The translations under genes and the position numbers were made by a program. From Bacteroidales bacterium (GTDB taxonomy: Bacteria; Bacteroidota; Bacteroidia; Bacteroidales; UBA3824), in the NCBI GenBank assembly GCA_017541145.1, contig JAFXZT010000156.1, forward strand, positions 1 through 64,000: 64,000 nt of DNA. Direction: 5' to 3'. Shown one piece after another: positions 35,901 to 44,681 of this stretch. The notes under the pieces were generated by a model. That model was given only the letters and a program-made list of their open reading frames with translations. It did not search any database and was not told the origin of the DNA. Numbering within the stretch: the stretch's first letter is position 1; each line of letters starts with the position of its first letter.

Positions 35901-38510
35901 TTATTTCACTGACAACGAAATTGTCGCCGGTTTTACTCCTGCGCCTTTGACTGTCAATACGGCGTTGCCTTTCTGACTTGTTGCCTCAACAACAACCACC
36001 AATTTACCGTGGAAGGCTTTCATTGTCGGGTTGGTGAAAACTTCGGTGGAAGTAGCGTCGCCGTTGCAGACCGAATTGAATTTGCCGGCACCGCTGACGC
36101 TGAAAGTCAGTTGGTTGGCGGCATCGGGACAGAGAGTGCCGTCCTTGTCAACAACGCTGACCGTTACAAAACTCAAATCGGGCGACGACTGCGGCATTCC
36201 GTTCTCTAACTGCGTGGCGTTGAGAGTATTGCGGTCTGCCTCCAACACCAAATGATGCGGCTTGCCGGCGGTTTTGATGATTTGTTCGTCGGCACGGTTG
36301 CCGTTACTGTCGTATGCCACAACCTTGATTTCGCCCGGCTCGTATTTCACATTCATCCAACGGAGACGGTAACGGTCGAGGCGATTTTTGCCTTCGGGTG
36401 CATTTGGGTCGGCAAATTTCGACATATCGCCCCACGGCATTTTGACGTCGATGCGGTTGTCACGGTAGTCGTCGAGAGTAATGTCAATGTGGCTTTTCCT
36501 GCCCTGCGATTTGCCATTAATGAACAATTCGGCTTCGGGGTATGAAGTATAAACAAACACAGGCGTCACCTGACCCTCGCGACCACGCCAAGTCCAATGC
36601 GGAAGCACGTGAAGGGTCTTTTTTTCGGGAGCCCAATGCGTCCTATACAAAAACGCACGGTCTTTGGGAAGTCCGGCAAGGTCAAAAATTCCGAAATAAC
36701 TGCTCCTCGACGGCCAATAGTCATCGTAAGGCGTAGGCTCGCCAAGATAGTCGAAACCTGTCCAAACAAACTCGCCCGTCACCCACGGAGCCTTGTCCTG
36801 CCACATCCAATCGTCGTCGGGAAGGTTGCTCCAAATGCAACTTTCAAGGTCGTAACTTGAAATCTGTCCGTCGTCGTAGGCATCGCCGTGAACCTCCTCA
36901 ACGGGGAATTTATAAACGCCACGGCTCGAAATCGTGGAAGCCGTCTCAGTGCCGAGAACAAGTCCGGAAGGCGAATGTTCGTGTCCCTTGTCATAGACGT
37001 GCAGTCGGTAATTGTAGCCCGGAACGTCGGTATTTTGAAAAACTCCCGATGCAAGGCATTGTTCTCCACGGTCGAGGCCTTGTGTGCAGAGGCGGGTGTT
37101 GTCGAGAGAATGTATCAAGTTCTGTATCAGGCGTGTATATTTCAGACCAACTGCGCTGCCTTGGTCGGGGATTTCATTGCCAATGCTCCACATCACGATT
37201 GACGGATGGTTTCTGTGAACAAGAATCAAGTTTTCAAAATCGCGCTGCCACCACGGACGACCGTCGGCGTTGGGCGATTGAGTGTCAATTTGTTCAAAAA
37301 ATCTTGAATAGCCGTTTTTGCATTTCGGATAGACCCACATATCGCAACTTTCAGCCATAACCATAATGCCCATTTCGTCGCAAATATCCATCTGCCAGGG
37401 CGCGGGCATATTGTGGGAGGTGCGGATGGCGTTGCAGCCAATATCCTTCAACAGAGCCACTTGACGGCGGAATGCAGCCTTGTTGAAAGCCGCGCCGAGA
37501 GGTCCGAGGTCGTGATGGAGGCAAACGCCCTTAAACTTGACCACTTTGCCGTTGAGTTTGAAACCCTCGTTTTCGTAACTAATTGTACGAATGCCGGTTG
37601 GAGTCTCGCGCATATCAACCATCTTGTCGCCCTGATAAAGTTTTGTAACGAGCGTATAAAGTGTCGGACTTTCGGGCGACCAAAGTTTTGGATTTTTCAC
37701 CGCCAACACTTGCTCGGTCGATTTGCTGTCGCTGAGCCAAGCCTCTGATTTTGCAACTTCCTGACCGTCACTGACAAGCGTTTGAACAACTTTAAAACCG
37801 TCGGTTTTGCCGCCGTCGATGCGGACTTGGGTTGTAACGGTAACACGCGCTGTCTGATTGTCAGCAGACAAAGCCGTTGTTCTTGCAAAAATGCCCCAAG
37901 TCTCAATCGCCGCATTTTGCGAGAGCGACAACCTCACCGGTCTGTAAAGTCCCGCGCCCGGATACCAGCGGCTTGATTCTTCAACGTTTTTAATATGTAC
38001 CGCCAAGGCATAACGACCTTTTGCAATTTTGCCATCGCCGGTTTTGGGCAGATAAGGCGTGATGTCAATTGCAAAAGTATTGTAGCCGTAAGCCCAATAA
38101 CCTGCCAACTTGCCTTCAACATAGACCGTCGGCTCTGACATTGCACCGTCAAAAATCAGTTCTGCGTGACTGTATTTGTCGGGAATTGACAAAGAAGTTC
38201 TATACCAACCCTCGCCCAACCACGGCAACGAGCCTGAGCGTCCGGTTTTCTCGGTGGCTTCTTGTTCACCGTTCTGAACGATTGCAACCACTTGTTTATC
38301 AATCTCTTTGTCGAAAGGACCTGAAATTGCCCAATCGTGGGGGATTGTTACGTTCTGCCATTTGGAATCGTCAAAATTGGAATTCTGTGCGCCCGATTGC
38401 GCACCTTTTTGAAATTTCCAGCCGCCAAGAAGCAACTGTTCCGTTGATTGCGCATTGACATTCATCGCCGACAACGCAGCAACCGCCGCCATCAAAAGTA
38501 ATTTTCTCAT
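35901..38510 (-). CDS. Glycoside hydrolase family 2 (beta-galactosidase-like), exported
   Basis: 869 residues. Signal peptide 1-20 (AALSAMNVNAQ), GH2 sugar-binding jelly roll (about 30-195), Ig-like domain (200-315), TIM barrel (about 320-600) and C-terminal Ig-like domains. The acid/base Glu is E446 (MWSIGNEI) and the nucleophile E580 (VTGEFVWTGFDYLGEP). It probably removes terminal beta-galactosyl or related residues in the periplasm. No susCD or other carbohydrate-utilisation genes flank it. Base composition is clearly richer in G+C than its neighbours (33 of 60 bases at 36421-36480), and synonymous codons favour G/C. Recent transfer from another Bacteroidales lineage is likely. The sugar specificity is not certain. 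Confidence 0.9.
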   Translation of the reverse strand: MRKLLLMAAVAALSAMNVNAQSTEQLLLGGWKFQKGAQSGAQNSNFDDSKWQNVTIPHDWAISGPFDKEIDKQVVAIVQNGEQEATEKTGRSGSLPWLGEGWYRTSLSIPDKYSHAELIFDGAMSEPTVYVEGKLAGYWAYGYNTFAIDITPYLPKTGDGKIAKGRYALAVHIKNVEESSRWYPGAGLYRPVRLSLSQNAAIETWGIFARTTALSADNQTARVTVTTQVRIDGGKTDGFKVVQTLVSDGQEVAKSEAWLSDSKSTEQVLAVKNPKLWSPESPTLYTLVTKLYQGDKMVDMRETPTGIRTISYENEGFKLNGKVVKFKGVCLHHDLGPLGAAFNKAAFRRQVALLKDIGCNAIRTSHNMPAPWQMDICDEMGIMVMAESCDMWVYPKCKNGYSRFFEQIDTQSPNADGRPWWQRDFENLILVHRNHPSIVMWSIGNEIPDQGSAVGLKYTRLIQNLIHSLDNTRLCTQGLDRGEQCLASGVFQNTDVPGYNYRLHVYDKGHEHSPSGLVLGTETASTISSRGVYKFPVEEVHGDAYDDGQISSYDLESCIWSNLPDDDWMWQDKAPWVTGEFVWTGFDYLGEPTPYDDYWPSRSSYFGIFDLAGLPKDRAFLYRTHWAPEKKTLHVLPHWTWRGREGQVTPVFVYTSYPEAELFINGKSQGRKSHIDITLDDYRDNRIDVKMPWGDMSKFADPNAPEGKNRLDRYRLRWMNVKYEPGEIKVVAYDSNGNRADEQIIKTAGKPHHLVLEADRNTLNATQLENGMPQSSPDLSFVTVSVVDKDGTLCPDAANQLTFSVSGAGKFNSVCNGDATSTEVFTNPTMKAFHGKLVVVVEATSQKGNAVLTVKGAGVKPATISLSVK

Positions 38511-38702
38511 ATCGTTGTATAATTTTTTCTGCGGGTAAAATTATAAAAAAAATTGAAATAATATCAGTAAAAATAACGAAAAATTATAGAGTTTTTTCGC
38601 TCCCAAAATGTTTTATGGCATTTTTTATTGGCATATTTTCAAAAAAAATCTAAATTTGCCTCAAAAATAATTACATCAAAAACGCTTTACAATTTAGGAA
38701 AT

Positions 38703-39232
38703 ATGACTAACTTGTTCATTATATTAGGTTTTATAATAATTTTTTTAGTTGTTGTTTTTCTTATTCTCAGACATAAGAAAAAAGTTGAATATTTACAAAA
38801 ACTTTCAGCAAATTACAAAGAACCAATAAAAAACTTTTTCGATGAATTAAACGGTTTACAGCAAAATTATGTATCAGAACCCCAAGAAAATATTTTCATC
38901 AATAAATGGAAATATTTGTTCTTGGATTTGATAAAATTTAACATTCCTAAAAAACACGAAATGTCAAATAAAAAATATCAATCCAAAAGATATTCTTCTT
39001 ATCTCATTCACAAAGAAATCCGCACAAGAAATGACAGAACGTATTCAAGACAAGCTCGGCATACCTGTTGAAGCAACTACTTTTCATAAATTGGGACTTG
39101 ACATAATAAAAATGCAGACGGATTCCGCCCTGAAATTGCAGATGAAAATGTGCTTAATCGGCTTTTTATGTCGTCACGTCGGGACTACGATGTTGAAAAA
39201 AATAATATAGAAAAAAGATATCAACTAAAATA
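38703..39232 (+). pseudogene. Broken UvrD-type DNA helicase gene
   Basis: The frame from the ATG at 38703 begins with a membrane/coiled-coil N-terminus (FIILGFIIIFLVVVF, then NYKEPIKNFFDELNG), as in a Bacteroidales UvrD-like helicase family. Near 38970 the reading frame shifts and continues with INPKDILLISFTKKSAQEMT and PVEATTFHKLGLDII, the segment that normally follows the Walker A loop. The Walker A region itself is missing. A second shift in an A-run near 39112 leads to NADGFRPEIADENVLNRLF, and the frame stops at 39232 inside the 3' end of the next gene. At least one deletion and two frameshifts make it non-functional. Confidence 0.75.
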
Positions 39233-40025
39233 ATTTTCGTTTCATTACAACACGCATTTTATTGGTCGGTTTCATTATAACTGTTTCATAATTTGGTGCG
39301 GAAAATTCCAATTCATGAATTTTGTTTTCCATTTGAAATTCAAATTCGCTATCTGAATAATTTTTATTAAAACAACCGATTTCGCTGATTGTTACGTTAT
39401 CAATACTAAAACCACACTCATCAACGATTTCTCCGCGAACTAAAAAATCAATTATTATTTCACGATCATACCCTATAACAATAATGCCCTCTTCCATTGT
39501 GAGCTCTTCATCTTCCATCACAACTTTCATATTTTCACTTACTTCCAATGTCGATGTTTTATAGCCAATATCAGAGAACTGAATTTTATCGTGAGTTACT
39601 GATATATTAAATTTTCCGTCAAGATCTGTAATTGTACCATTAGTAGTTCCTTCTTCTATAACAGTTACACCCGGCAAAGGATCTTTGTTTTCATCCAAAA
39701 CAATTCCTTTAACTGTCATTTGTTTGATTGTATTAGAAGCTTCTTTTTTTACAGTTTCTACAGTATCAATTTGTTGAATGTCTTGAGCTTGTGCAAAAAC
39801 ACACAAACCTACGGCAATTCCTGTTACTAAAACTTTTTTACCGAGAGATTTCCTTTTTGCAAGTTGTGTTTCAAGATATTTTACTTCAGATTCGCAAAAT
39901 GGACATGTTCCGCTGCAACGTCCTGAAAATTTACATTCAGTAATTTCATACGGAATATTATTTTTGTCCGCAATCATCTTGCGAATTTTTTTCAATTCTT
40001 CACATGTTACTTTTCCGGGATTCAT
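39225..40025 (-). CDS. Four-cysteine module fused to CarboxypepD_reg-like domains (paralogue B)
   Basis: 266 residues. It has the same architecture as the gene at 14637: the C-x5-C-x3-C-x2-C module (1-62), a membrane helix ending in VFAQAQ, a carboxypeptidase-regulatory-like domain (VKGIVLDENKDPLPGVTVIEE, about 100-180) and a near-identical last 65 residues. The stretch of about residues 140-200 is clearly different from paralogue A. The 72 bases upstream of the ATG also match those of paralogue A, so the whole unit was duplicated in inverted orientation. The helicase remnant runs into its 3' end from the other side. Confidence 0.8.
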   Translation of the reverse strand: MNPGKVTCEELKKIRKMIADKNNIPYEITECKFSGRCSGTCPFCESEVKYLETQLAKRKSLGKKVLVTGIAVGLCVFAQAQDIQQIDTVETVKKEASNTIKQMTVKGIVLDENKDPLPGVTVIEEGTTNGTITDLDGKFNISVTHDKIQFSDIGYKTSTLEVSENMKVVMEDEELTMEEGIIVIGYDREIIIDFLVRGEIVDECGFSIDNVTISEIGCFNKNYSDSEFEFQMENKIHELEFSAPNYETVIMKPTNKMRVVMKRKLF

Positions 40026-40105
40026 GATAAATATAAATTAGAAGATGCAATTTTAAATAAAATTCTGAATTTCAACAAAAAATATCTGAATTGATGTTGT
40101 ATCGG

Positions 40106-40152
40106 GGATGTACAATCGTCAGGTTTTACATTTCCGTGACGATTGTGCATCC
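40106..40152. repeat. 16-bp imperfect inverted repeat
   Basis: GGATGTACAATCGTCA (40106-40121) pairs with TGACGATTGTGCATCC (40137-40152) with one mismatch. It lies between paralogue B and sstT. The loop text GGTTTTACATTTCCG resembles GGTTTTAAATCCCCGG at 53108-53123, so it is probably a copy of a dispersed intergenic element and could also end the sstT transcript. Confidence 0.6.
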
Positions 40153-40162
40153 TGTGTTTTAT

Positions 40163-41380
40163 TTAGATTTTACCCTCTTTTCTATTGATTCTTTGGTCTA
40201 CTGCAATTGTGAAAATTGCGTCTGTAGATGAATTAATTGCTGTTTCCATGGAATCTTGTATAACTCCGATTATTGTACAAACTGACATCGCTGTTGCTCC
40301 AACTTCCACCGGCAAACCGAGTGTGCTGCATGCCAAAGGAATCAACATCATACTTCCGCCCGCAATTCCCGACGAACCACAAGCACCTATTGCAGCTATT
40401 ACACTTACTACAAAGCCCATTCCTAAACCTACTTCCATGCCGTAACTCCCTGCAAATATAAGACTTATGATTGTAATCGTAACCGCTGCTCCGTTCATGT
40501 TGACTGTAGAGCCCAACGGAATGGATACTGAATAAAAATCTTTGTTAACACCCATTTTTTCGCAAAGGTCTAAATTGATTGGAATATTAGATGCTGAACT
40601 CCTTGTAAAAAATGCAGTGATTCCACTTTCTTTCAAACATTTGAAAACCAATGGATACGGATTTCTTTTGGTGACAATTGCTACAATCAACGGGTCGGTA
40701 ATCAAAATTACAATCAGCATTCCTGCCAAAAGCAGCAAAACCAATTTGCCGTAAGTTGTGAAAATCTCTATACCGCTGGTTCTTACCGCTTTGAAAACCA
40801 ATCCGAGGATTCCGAACGGTGCAAACTGTATTATCCAGTTTACTATTTTGCCAATTACTTTTGATAAATCGTTTAGAACATTTGCGAGTTTTAGAGTAGC
40901 AGTTTTTTTGATTGCAAATCCGAACAAAATCGCCCAAAACAAAACTCCCGTATAATTTGCTTCAATAATGGCTTTCAGAGGGTTGCAAATAGATTTTAGA
41001 ACCAAATTGCTTAAAATTTCTTTCAACGTTTGGTGAGTAGCTACATCGTTTATGCTTTTGATTTCTACCGCTACAGGAAATAGTTTTGCGATAATTACAC
41101 TGATAAACGCTGCAAGCAATGTAGATACGATATACAATAAAATTACAGTTCGCATTCGTTTCCCGATGCCGGTTTTTGCGGAAGCTATACTTGCCATCAC
41201 CAATATAAATACTAATACAGGTGCAATACTTACAAGCAATTGTATAAAAACTTCTCCTAAACTTTCAATAATACTCAAAAAATCAGTTTCCCCTTTAGGA
41301 ATCAAGGCTAAAATTACGCCTAAAATTAATCCGCCAATCATTCGGTAAATCAGCGGAATAGAAAGGTATTTCTTTATCAT
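40163..41380 (-). CDS. sstT: Serine/threonine:sodium symporter of the DAACS family (SstT-like)
   Basis: 405 residues, nearly all membrane-embedded, starting with IYRMIGGLILGVILALI. The family signatures are the serine-rich hairpin FFTRSSASNIPINLDLCEKMG (about 257-277), the NMNG motif STVNMNGAAVT (about 288-298) and the C-terminal GVIQDSMETAINSSTDAIF. These match SstT more closely than GltP or DctA. It takes up serine and threonine with Na+ at the inner membrane. It is transcribed alone; a TAATTTTG -7 box is at 41408-41401 on the minus strand, very close to the start codon. Confidence 0.9.
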   Translation of the reverse strand: MIKKYLSIPLIYRMIGGLILGVILALIPKGETDFLSIIESLGEVFIQLLVSIAPVLVFILVMASIASAKTGIGKRMRTVILLYIVSTLLAAFISVIIAKLFPVAVEIKSINDVATHQTLKEILSNLVLKSICNPLKAIIEANYTGVLFWAILFGFAIKKTATLKLANVLNDLSKVIGKIVNWIIQFAPFGILGLVFKAVRTSGIEIFTTYGKLVLLLLAGMLIVILITDPLIVAIVTKRNPYPLVFKCLKESGITAFFTRSSASNIPINLDLCEKMGVNKDFYSVSIPLGSTVNMNGAAVTITIISLIFAGSYGMEVGLGMGFVVSVIAAIGACGSSGIAGGSMMLIPLACSTLGLPVEVGATAMSVCTIIGVIQDSMETAINSSTDAIFTIAVDQRINRKEGKI

Positions 41381-41606
41381 TTTTTTTATAATTTAGATTA
41401 CAAAATTACTGTAAAAATATATCATCAAAAAATTTTTTTAGAAAATTACGAATTATGATTATGAGCATTTTCATTTTTTATTTTTCAACTTTCAATCTTT
41501 ATCTGCCAAATTTACTGATTTATATGTTGTTACAGTAAAAAGTCAGAGTAAAATACAGTTAAAATGGTTAAGTGATGTAATAATTATACTTTATCGAGAA
41601 AAAACA

Positions 41607-41638
41607 TTTGAATTTTTCGTTTACAATTATTATTTTTG
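41607..41638 (+). promoter_or_regulatory. Canonical promoter of the tsaC-like gene
   Basis: TTTG (41607-41610), 20 nt, TATTTTTG (41631-41638). Predicted start near 41645, 21 nt before the ATG at 41666. Confidence 0.75.
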
Positions 41639-41665
41639 CACCGAAATTTAATATTTATACGTATA

Positions 41666-42226
41666 ATGCAGAAAGAACTAGACAGATTGGTTGATGCCCT
41701 AAACAAGGGACAGATTATACTCTATCCCACTGATACGGTATGGGGATTGGGCTGCGATGCTACTAATAAGGACGCAGTTGACAAAATTTATGAAATCAAA
41801 CATCGTCCCAGTTCCAAAAGTCTTATCATAATGGTAAGCAATTTTTTGATGCTGCAACAATATATTGATAGTGTTCCTTTCAAAGCCGTTGAGCTTATGG
41901 AAGAAGCAACCGGTCCGTTGACAGTGATTTATCCTAATGCAAGAAATATTGCCGGTAATCTTATCGGTGAAGACGGTTCGGTGGGCATTAGAATTCCTAA
42001 TGATGAATTTTGTAAAAGACTAATTTCTGCATTTGGTAAACCTATCGTTTCTACTTCTGCAAATATCAGCGGTGAAAAGCCATCTAGTATTTTCAAAAAT
42101 ATTTCATCTGATATTATTAATGCTGTAGATTATGTAACAAAATACAGACAAGACGATGATACTATTGCAGAGCCGTCTTCTATAATAAAAGTAAATATTG
42201 ACGGTTCTATTTTAAAAATCAGATAA
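41666..42226 (+). CDS. L-threonylcarbamoyladenylate synthase (YrdC/Sua5 domain)
   Basis: 186 residues from the ATG at 41666. A longer frame opening at a TTG (41636) overlaps the promoter -7 box and is rejected. The YrdC fold is shown by GQIILYPTDTVWGLGCDA near 14-31, KIYEIKHRPSSKSLIIMVS near 39-57, GPLTVIYP and the C-terminal STSANISGEKPS. It makes threonylcarbamoyl-AMP from threonine, bicarbonate and ATP for the t6A37 modification of tRNAs. It lacks the extra Sua5 C-terminal domain, so it is the short TsaC type. The prfB gene follows 20 nt later in the same direction, a plausible translation operon. Confidence 0.92.
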   Translation: MQKELDRLVDALNKGQIILYPTDTVWGLGCDATNKDAVDKIYEIKHRPSSKSLIIMVSNFLMLQQYIDSVPFKAVELMEEATGPLTVIYPNARNIAGNLIGEDGSVGIRIPNDEFCKRLISAFGKPIVSTSANISGEKPSSIFKNISSDIINAVDYVTKYRQDDDTIAEPSSIIKVNIDGSILKIR

Positions 42227-42246
42227 ATTTCTTTTTTTTAGACAAT

Positions 42247-43336
42247 ATGTACAATAAAGACGAGTATAAAGCTCTTGTTGCACGTGTAGCAGAGCTGAGG
42301 AGGCATCTTTGACATCGATGCTAAACGCAGTGATATAATTCAAAAGCAAAAAAAAACTGAAGAAGACAGTTTTTGGGACGATCCCAAAGAAGCTGAAGCT
42401 TATTTGAAGACTATTGCGGATATTAAGAAATGGACTGATGAATATGATTCTATAGAATCGGCTTTAAAAGATTTACAAGTATTGGCAGAGTTTGCCGAAA
42501 TGGGTGAAAATGTTGATACTGATTATGATGCTCAATACAGCAAGACAATTCTTTTAATAGAAAATCTTGAATTTAAAAATATGTTGCGCAACGAAGAAGA
42601 TTCGTTTGATGCAATTCTAAAAATAAATGCCGGAGCCGGTGGTACTGAGTCAAACGATTGGGCATCAATGCTTATGAGGATGTACAGCCGTTGGGCAGAA
42701 GACAACAAGTTTAAAGTTACAATTACCAACCTTTTGGAAGGCGAAGAAGCTGGAATAAAAACCGTAACAATGACAATTTCCGGTGATTATGCATTCGGAT
42801 GGTTGAAAGGAGAAAACGGTGTTCACCGACTTGTAAGAATTTCGCCGTTTAACGCTCAGGGCAAACGTCAAACTACATTTGCATCGGTTTATGTTGTACC
42901 GTTGATTAATGATGATATTGAAATTAATATCAATCCGTCTGATCTTGAGTGGGATACATTCCGTTCATCGGGTGCGGGCGGTCAGAATGTCAACAAAGTG
43001 GAAACCGGTGTGCGAGTTCGACATATTCCGTCGGGAATTGTTGTAGAAAACACAGAAAGCCGTTCTCAGGGGCAAAACCGTGAAAATGCTCTCCGTATTT
43101 TGAAATCTCATTTGTACGAAATCGAGATGAACAAAAAACGTGAGAAACAAGCCGAAATAGAAGGTAAAAAGAAAAAAATAGAATGGGGAAGCCAAATTAG
43201 AAGCTACGTAATGCAGCCTTACAAGATGGTAAAAGACCTCAGAACCAATCTCGAAACTTCTAATGTTCAAGCTGTAATGGACGGTCAAATCAACGATTTC
43301 CTCAAATCTTACCTTATGCAGTTTGGTGGAGAATAG
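42247..43336 (+). CDS. prfB: Peptide chain release factor 2, with programmed +1 frameshift
   Basis: Frame 0 runs from the ATG at 42247 to an in-frame TGA at 42310-42312. The shift site is classic: an AGGAGG (42298-42303), CAT, then CTT-TGA-C; skipping T42310 continues as GAC-ATC-GAT to the stop at 43336, giving about 362 residues. RF2 marks are the SPF stop-recognition tripeptide (VRISPFNAQGK) and the GGQ motif (SSGAGGQNVNKVETG). It reads UAA and UGA and controls its own level through the frameshift. Its last 23 bases overlap the convergent ribF gene. Confidence 0.96.
42298..42313 (+). promoter_or_regulatory. RF2 frameshift signal: internal Shine-Dalgarno plus slippery stop
   Basis: AGGAGG, 3-nt spacer, CTT, TGA, C. 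The layout equals the enteric prfB signal, with the Shine-Dalgarno three bases before the slippery CTT. The poor stop context TGAC favours slow termination. Confidence 0.9.
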
Positions 43337-44252
43337 TTTTCAGCATAAGTTTGTCTTTCGTTAATTGTTGTTTCAATTCATCAATCGAGGCAAACTTATG
43401 TTCATCTCTTATACGTTTATAAAGTTCCAGTGTAATTTCTTTGCCGTAAATATCACCGCTAAAATCTACAATATGAGCTTCAAGAAAAGTTTTAGTATTA
43501 TCGGCATTTACGGTAGGATTGCTGCCGATATTTAGCATTACATCGTATTGTTTGCCGTTGATTGTAGTTGTTGCCGCATAAACTCCGGCTTTAGGAATTA
43601 TTTTGTTGTTGTCTTCTATCGAAATATTTGCCGTTGGAAAACCGATTTGGCTGCCGAGGTGTTTGCCGTGTACAACAATTCCGGTAAACATAAATTTGTA
43701 ATTCAAAATCATTGCGGCTTTTTCCACATCGCCGCTCAAAATCATTTCTCTTACAACTGTTGACGATGCAGAAATTCCGTTTAATGTTCTTTTGTTGACT
43801 TCAGTTACATCAAAACCGAATTCTTTTCCGTATTGTTTTATAACAGAAATATCTGATAAACGGTCTTTTCCAAAATGATTGTTGAAACCTTTTATCAGAT
43901 GTTTCATATTAAGTTTCCCGCACAAAATATCTTTTAGAAATTCGCGTGCAGATAGAGCTGCAAATTCCTTGCTAAACGGGTGAATGATAAGGAAATCGAT
44001 TCCTATTTTTTCAAAAGCTTTAATTTTTTCGTGTTGAGTCAAAACAAAATTTACCTTTTTGTCCGGCATTAATATTTGACGTGGATGAGGGTCAAATGTA
44101 ATTGCCACGCTTTTGAGATTGTTGTTTTTAGCGATATTTGTTAGAGTAGAAAGAATCTGTTGGTGACCGATATGCAGTCCGTCAAAAGTTCCTATCGTAA
44201 TGCAAGTATTATAATCGTAACAAAAATTTTCTATTCCTCTAACTATTTTCAT
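43314..44252 (-). CDS. ribF: Bifunctional riboflavin kinase / FAD synthetase
   Basis: 312 residues from the ATG at 44252; the 31 codons upstream in this frame are the out-of-frame shadow of a small lipoprotein gene. The FAD-synthetase half has ITIGTFDGLHIGHQQIL (HxGH motif near 26-29) and ends with GISASSTVVRE. The flavokinase half begins near 175, with GSQIGFPTANI. It phosphorylates riboflavin to FMN and adenylates it to FAD. Its 3' end overlaps that of prfB by 23 bases, tail to tail. The upstream small lipoprotein gene is 20 nt away. Confidence 0.95.
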   Translation of the reverse strand: MKIVRGIENFCYDYNTCITIGTFDGLHIGHQQILSTLTNIAKNNNLKSVAITFDPHPRQILMPDKKVNFVLTQHEKIKAFEKIGIDFLIIHPFSKEFAALSAREFLKDILCGKLNMKHLIKGFNNHFGKDRLSDISVIKQYGKEFGFDVTEVNKRTLNGISASSTVVREMILSGDVEKAAMILNYKFMFTGIVVHGKHLGSQIGFPTANISIEDNNKIIPKAGVYAATTTINGKQYDVMLNIGSNPTVNADNTKTFLEAHIVDFSGDIYGKEITLELYKRIRDEHKFASIDELKQQLTKDKLMLKTILHQTA

Positions 44253-44272
44253 TTTTAATTGATTGCTTTTAG

Positions 44273-44389
44273 CTATTTCGTTACGCCAAGTTGAAATCTT
44301 GGGCACGGAATTGTTTTGTAGCCGGTTTTGCATGCCGCCAAACAACTACAAATAGCAACAGCTAAGATTATGATTAATGTTTTTTTCAT
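44273..44389 (-). CDS. Small lipoprotein (38 residues)
   Basis: The frame reads M-K-K-T, a hydrophobic stretch LIIILAVAICSC, then the lipobox LAAC with the lipidated Cys at residue 20, and a mature peptide of 19 residues ending in PCPRFQLGVTK. Length and layout are normal for very small Bacteroidetes lipoproteins. It lies 20 nt before ribF and is probably transcribed with it from a box TACTTTTG (minus, 44449-44442). Function unknown. It is too short for most gene callers. Confidence 0.65.
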   Translation of the reverse strand: MKKTLIIILAVAICSCLAACKTGYKTIPCPRFQLGVTK

Positions 44390-44502
44390 GATTTTCTGAA
44401 ATTAATAAATTATAATTTGGGTGTTATATCTATTTAAACTGCAAAAGTAAGTAAAAAGTTGCCAAAAAATGAAAATTTTATGATTTTTTTCATTTCTCCA
44501 GC

Positions 44503-44603
44503 ACATGGATTGAACCGGAAATATTTTATCATCGGTCAGTGGTTTGTTATTTAAAATTCCTCACTGCAAAATTTAGGTTGGAATGCGTTCGGCTCGTCTG
44601 TAA
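44503..44603. repeat. Degenerate solo copy of the 42-bp array element
   Basis: CAGCACATGGATTGAA (44501-44516) resembles the array unit core, and CGGCTCGTCTGTAA at 44590-44603 matches the flank of the 42-bp array at 14380-14393 (one base different). This suggests a dispersed element with a conserved tail. Confidence 0.5.
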
Positions 44604-44628
44604 CTAAGGTTTTGGGGATAGTCTTAAA

Positions 44629-44671
44629 AATAAAGAAGGAGAAAACTACTTGATTCTTCTCCTTCTTTATT
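44629..44671 (-). terminator. Terminator of the Rpn-type nuclease gene
   Basis: AATAAAGAAGGAGAA (44629-44643) pairs with TTCTCCTTCTTTATT (44657-44671), a perfect 15-bp stem followed on the minus strand by TTTTTAAG. Confidence 0.85.
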
Positions 44672-44681
44672 GCTGTTATTT

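Noticed and set aside
36009..38458. Many long ORFs opposite or out of frame to the GH2 gene
   Set aside because: Expected shadows of a GC-rich gene with few stop codons in other frames. None has a domain or promoter.
44253..44345. N-terminal extension of ribF
   Set aside because: It is the out-of-frame shadow of the small lipoprotein gene, and the conserved ribF start is at 44252.
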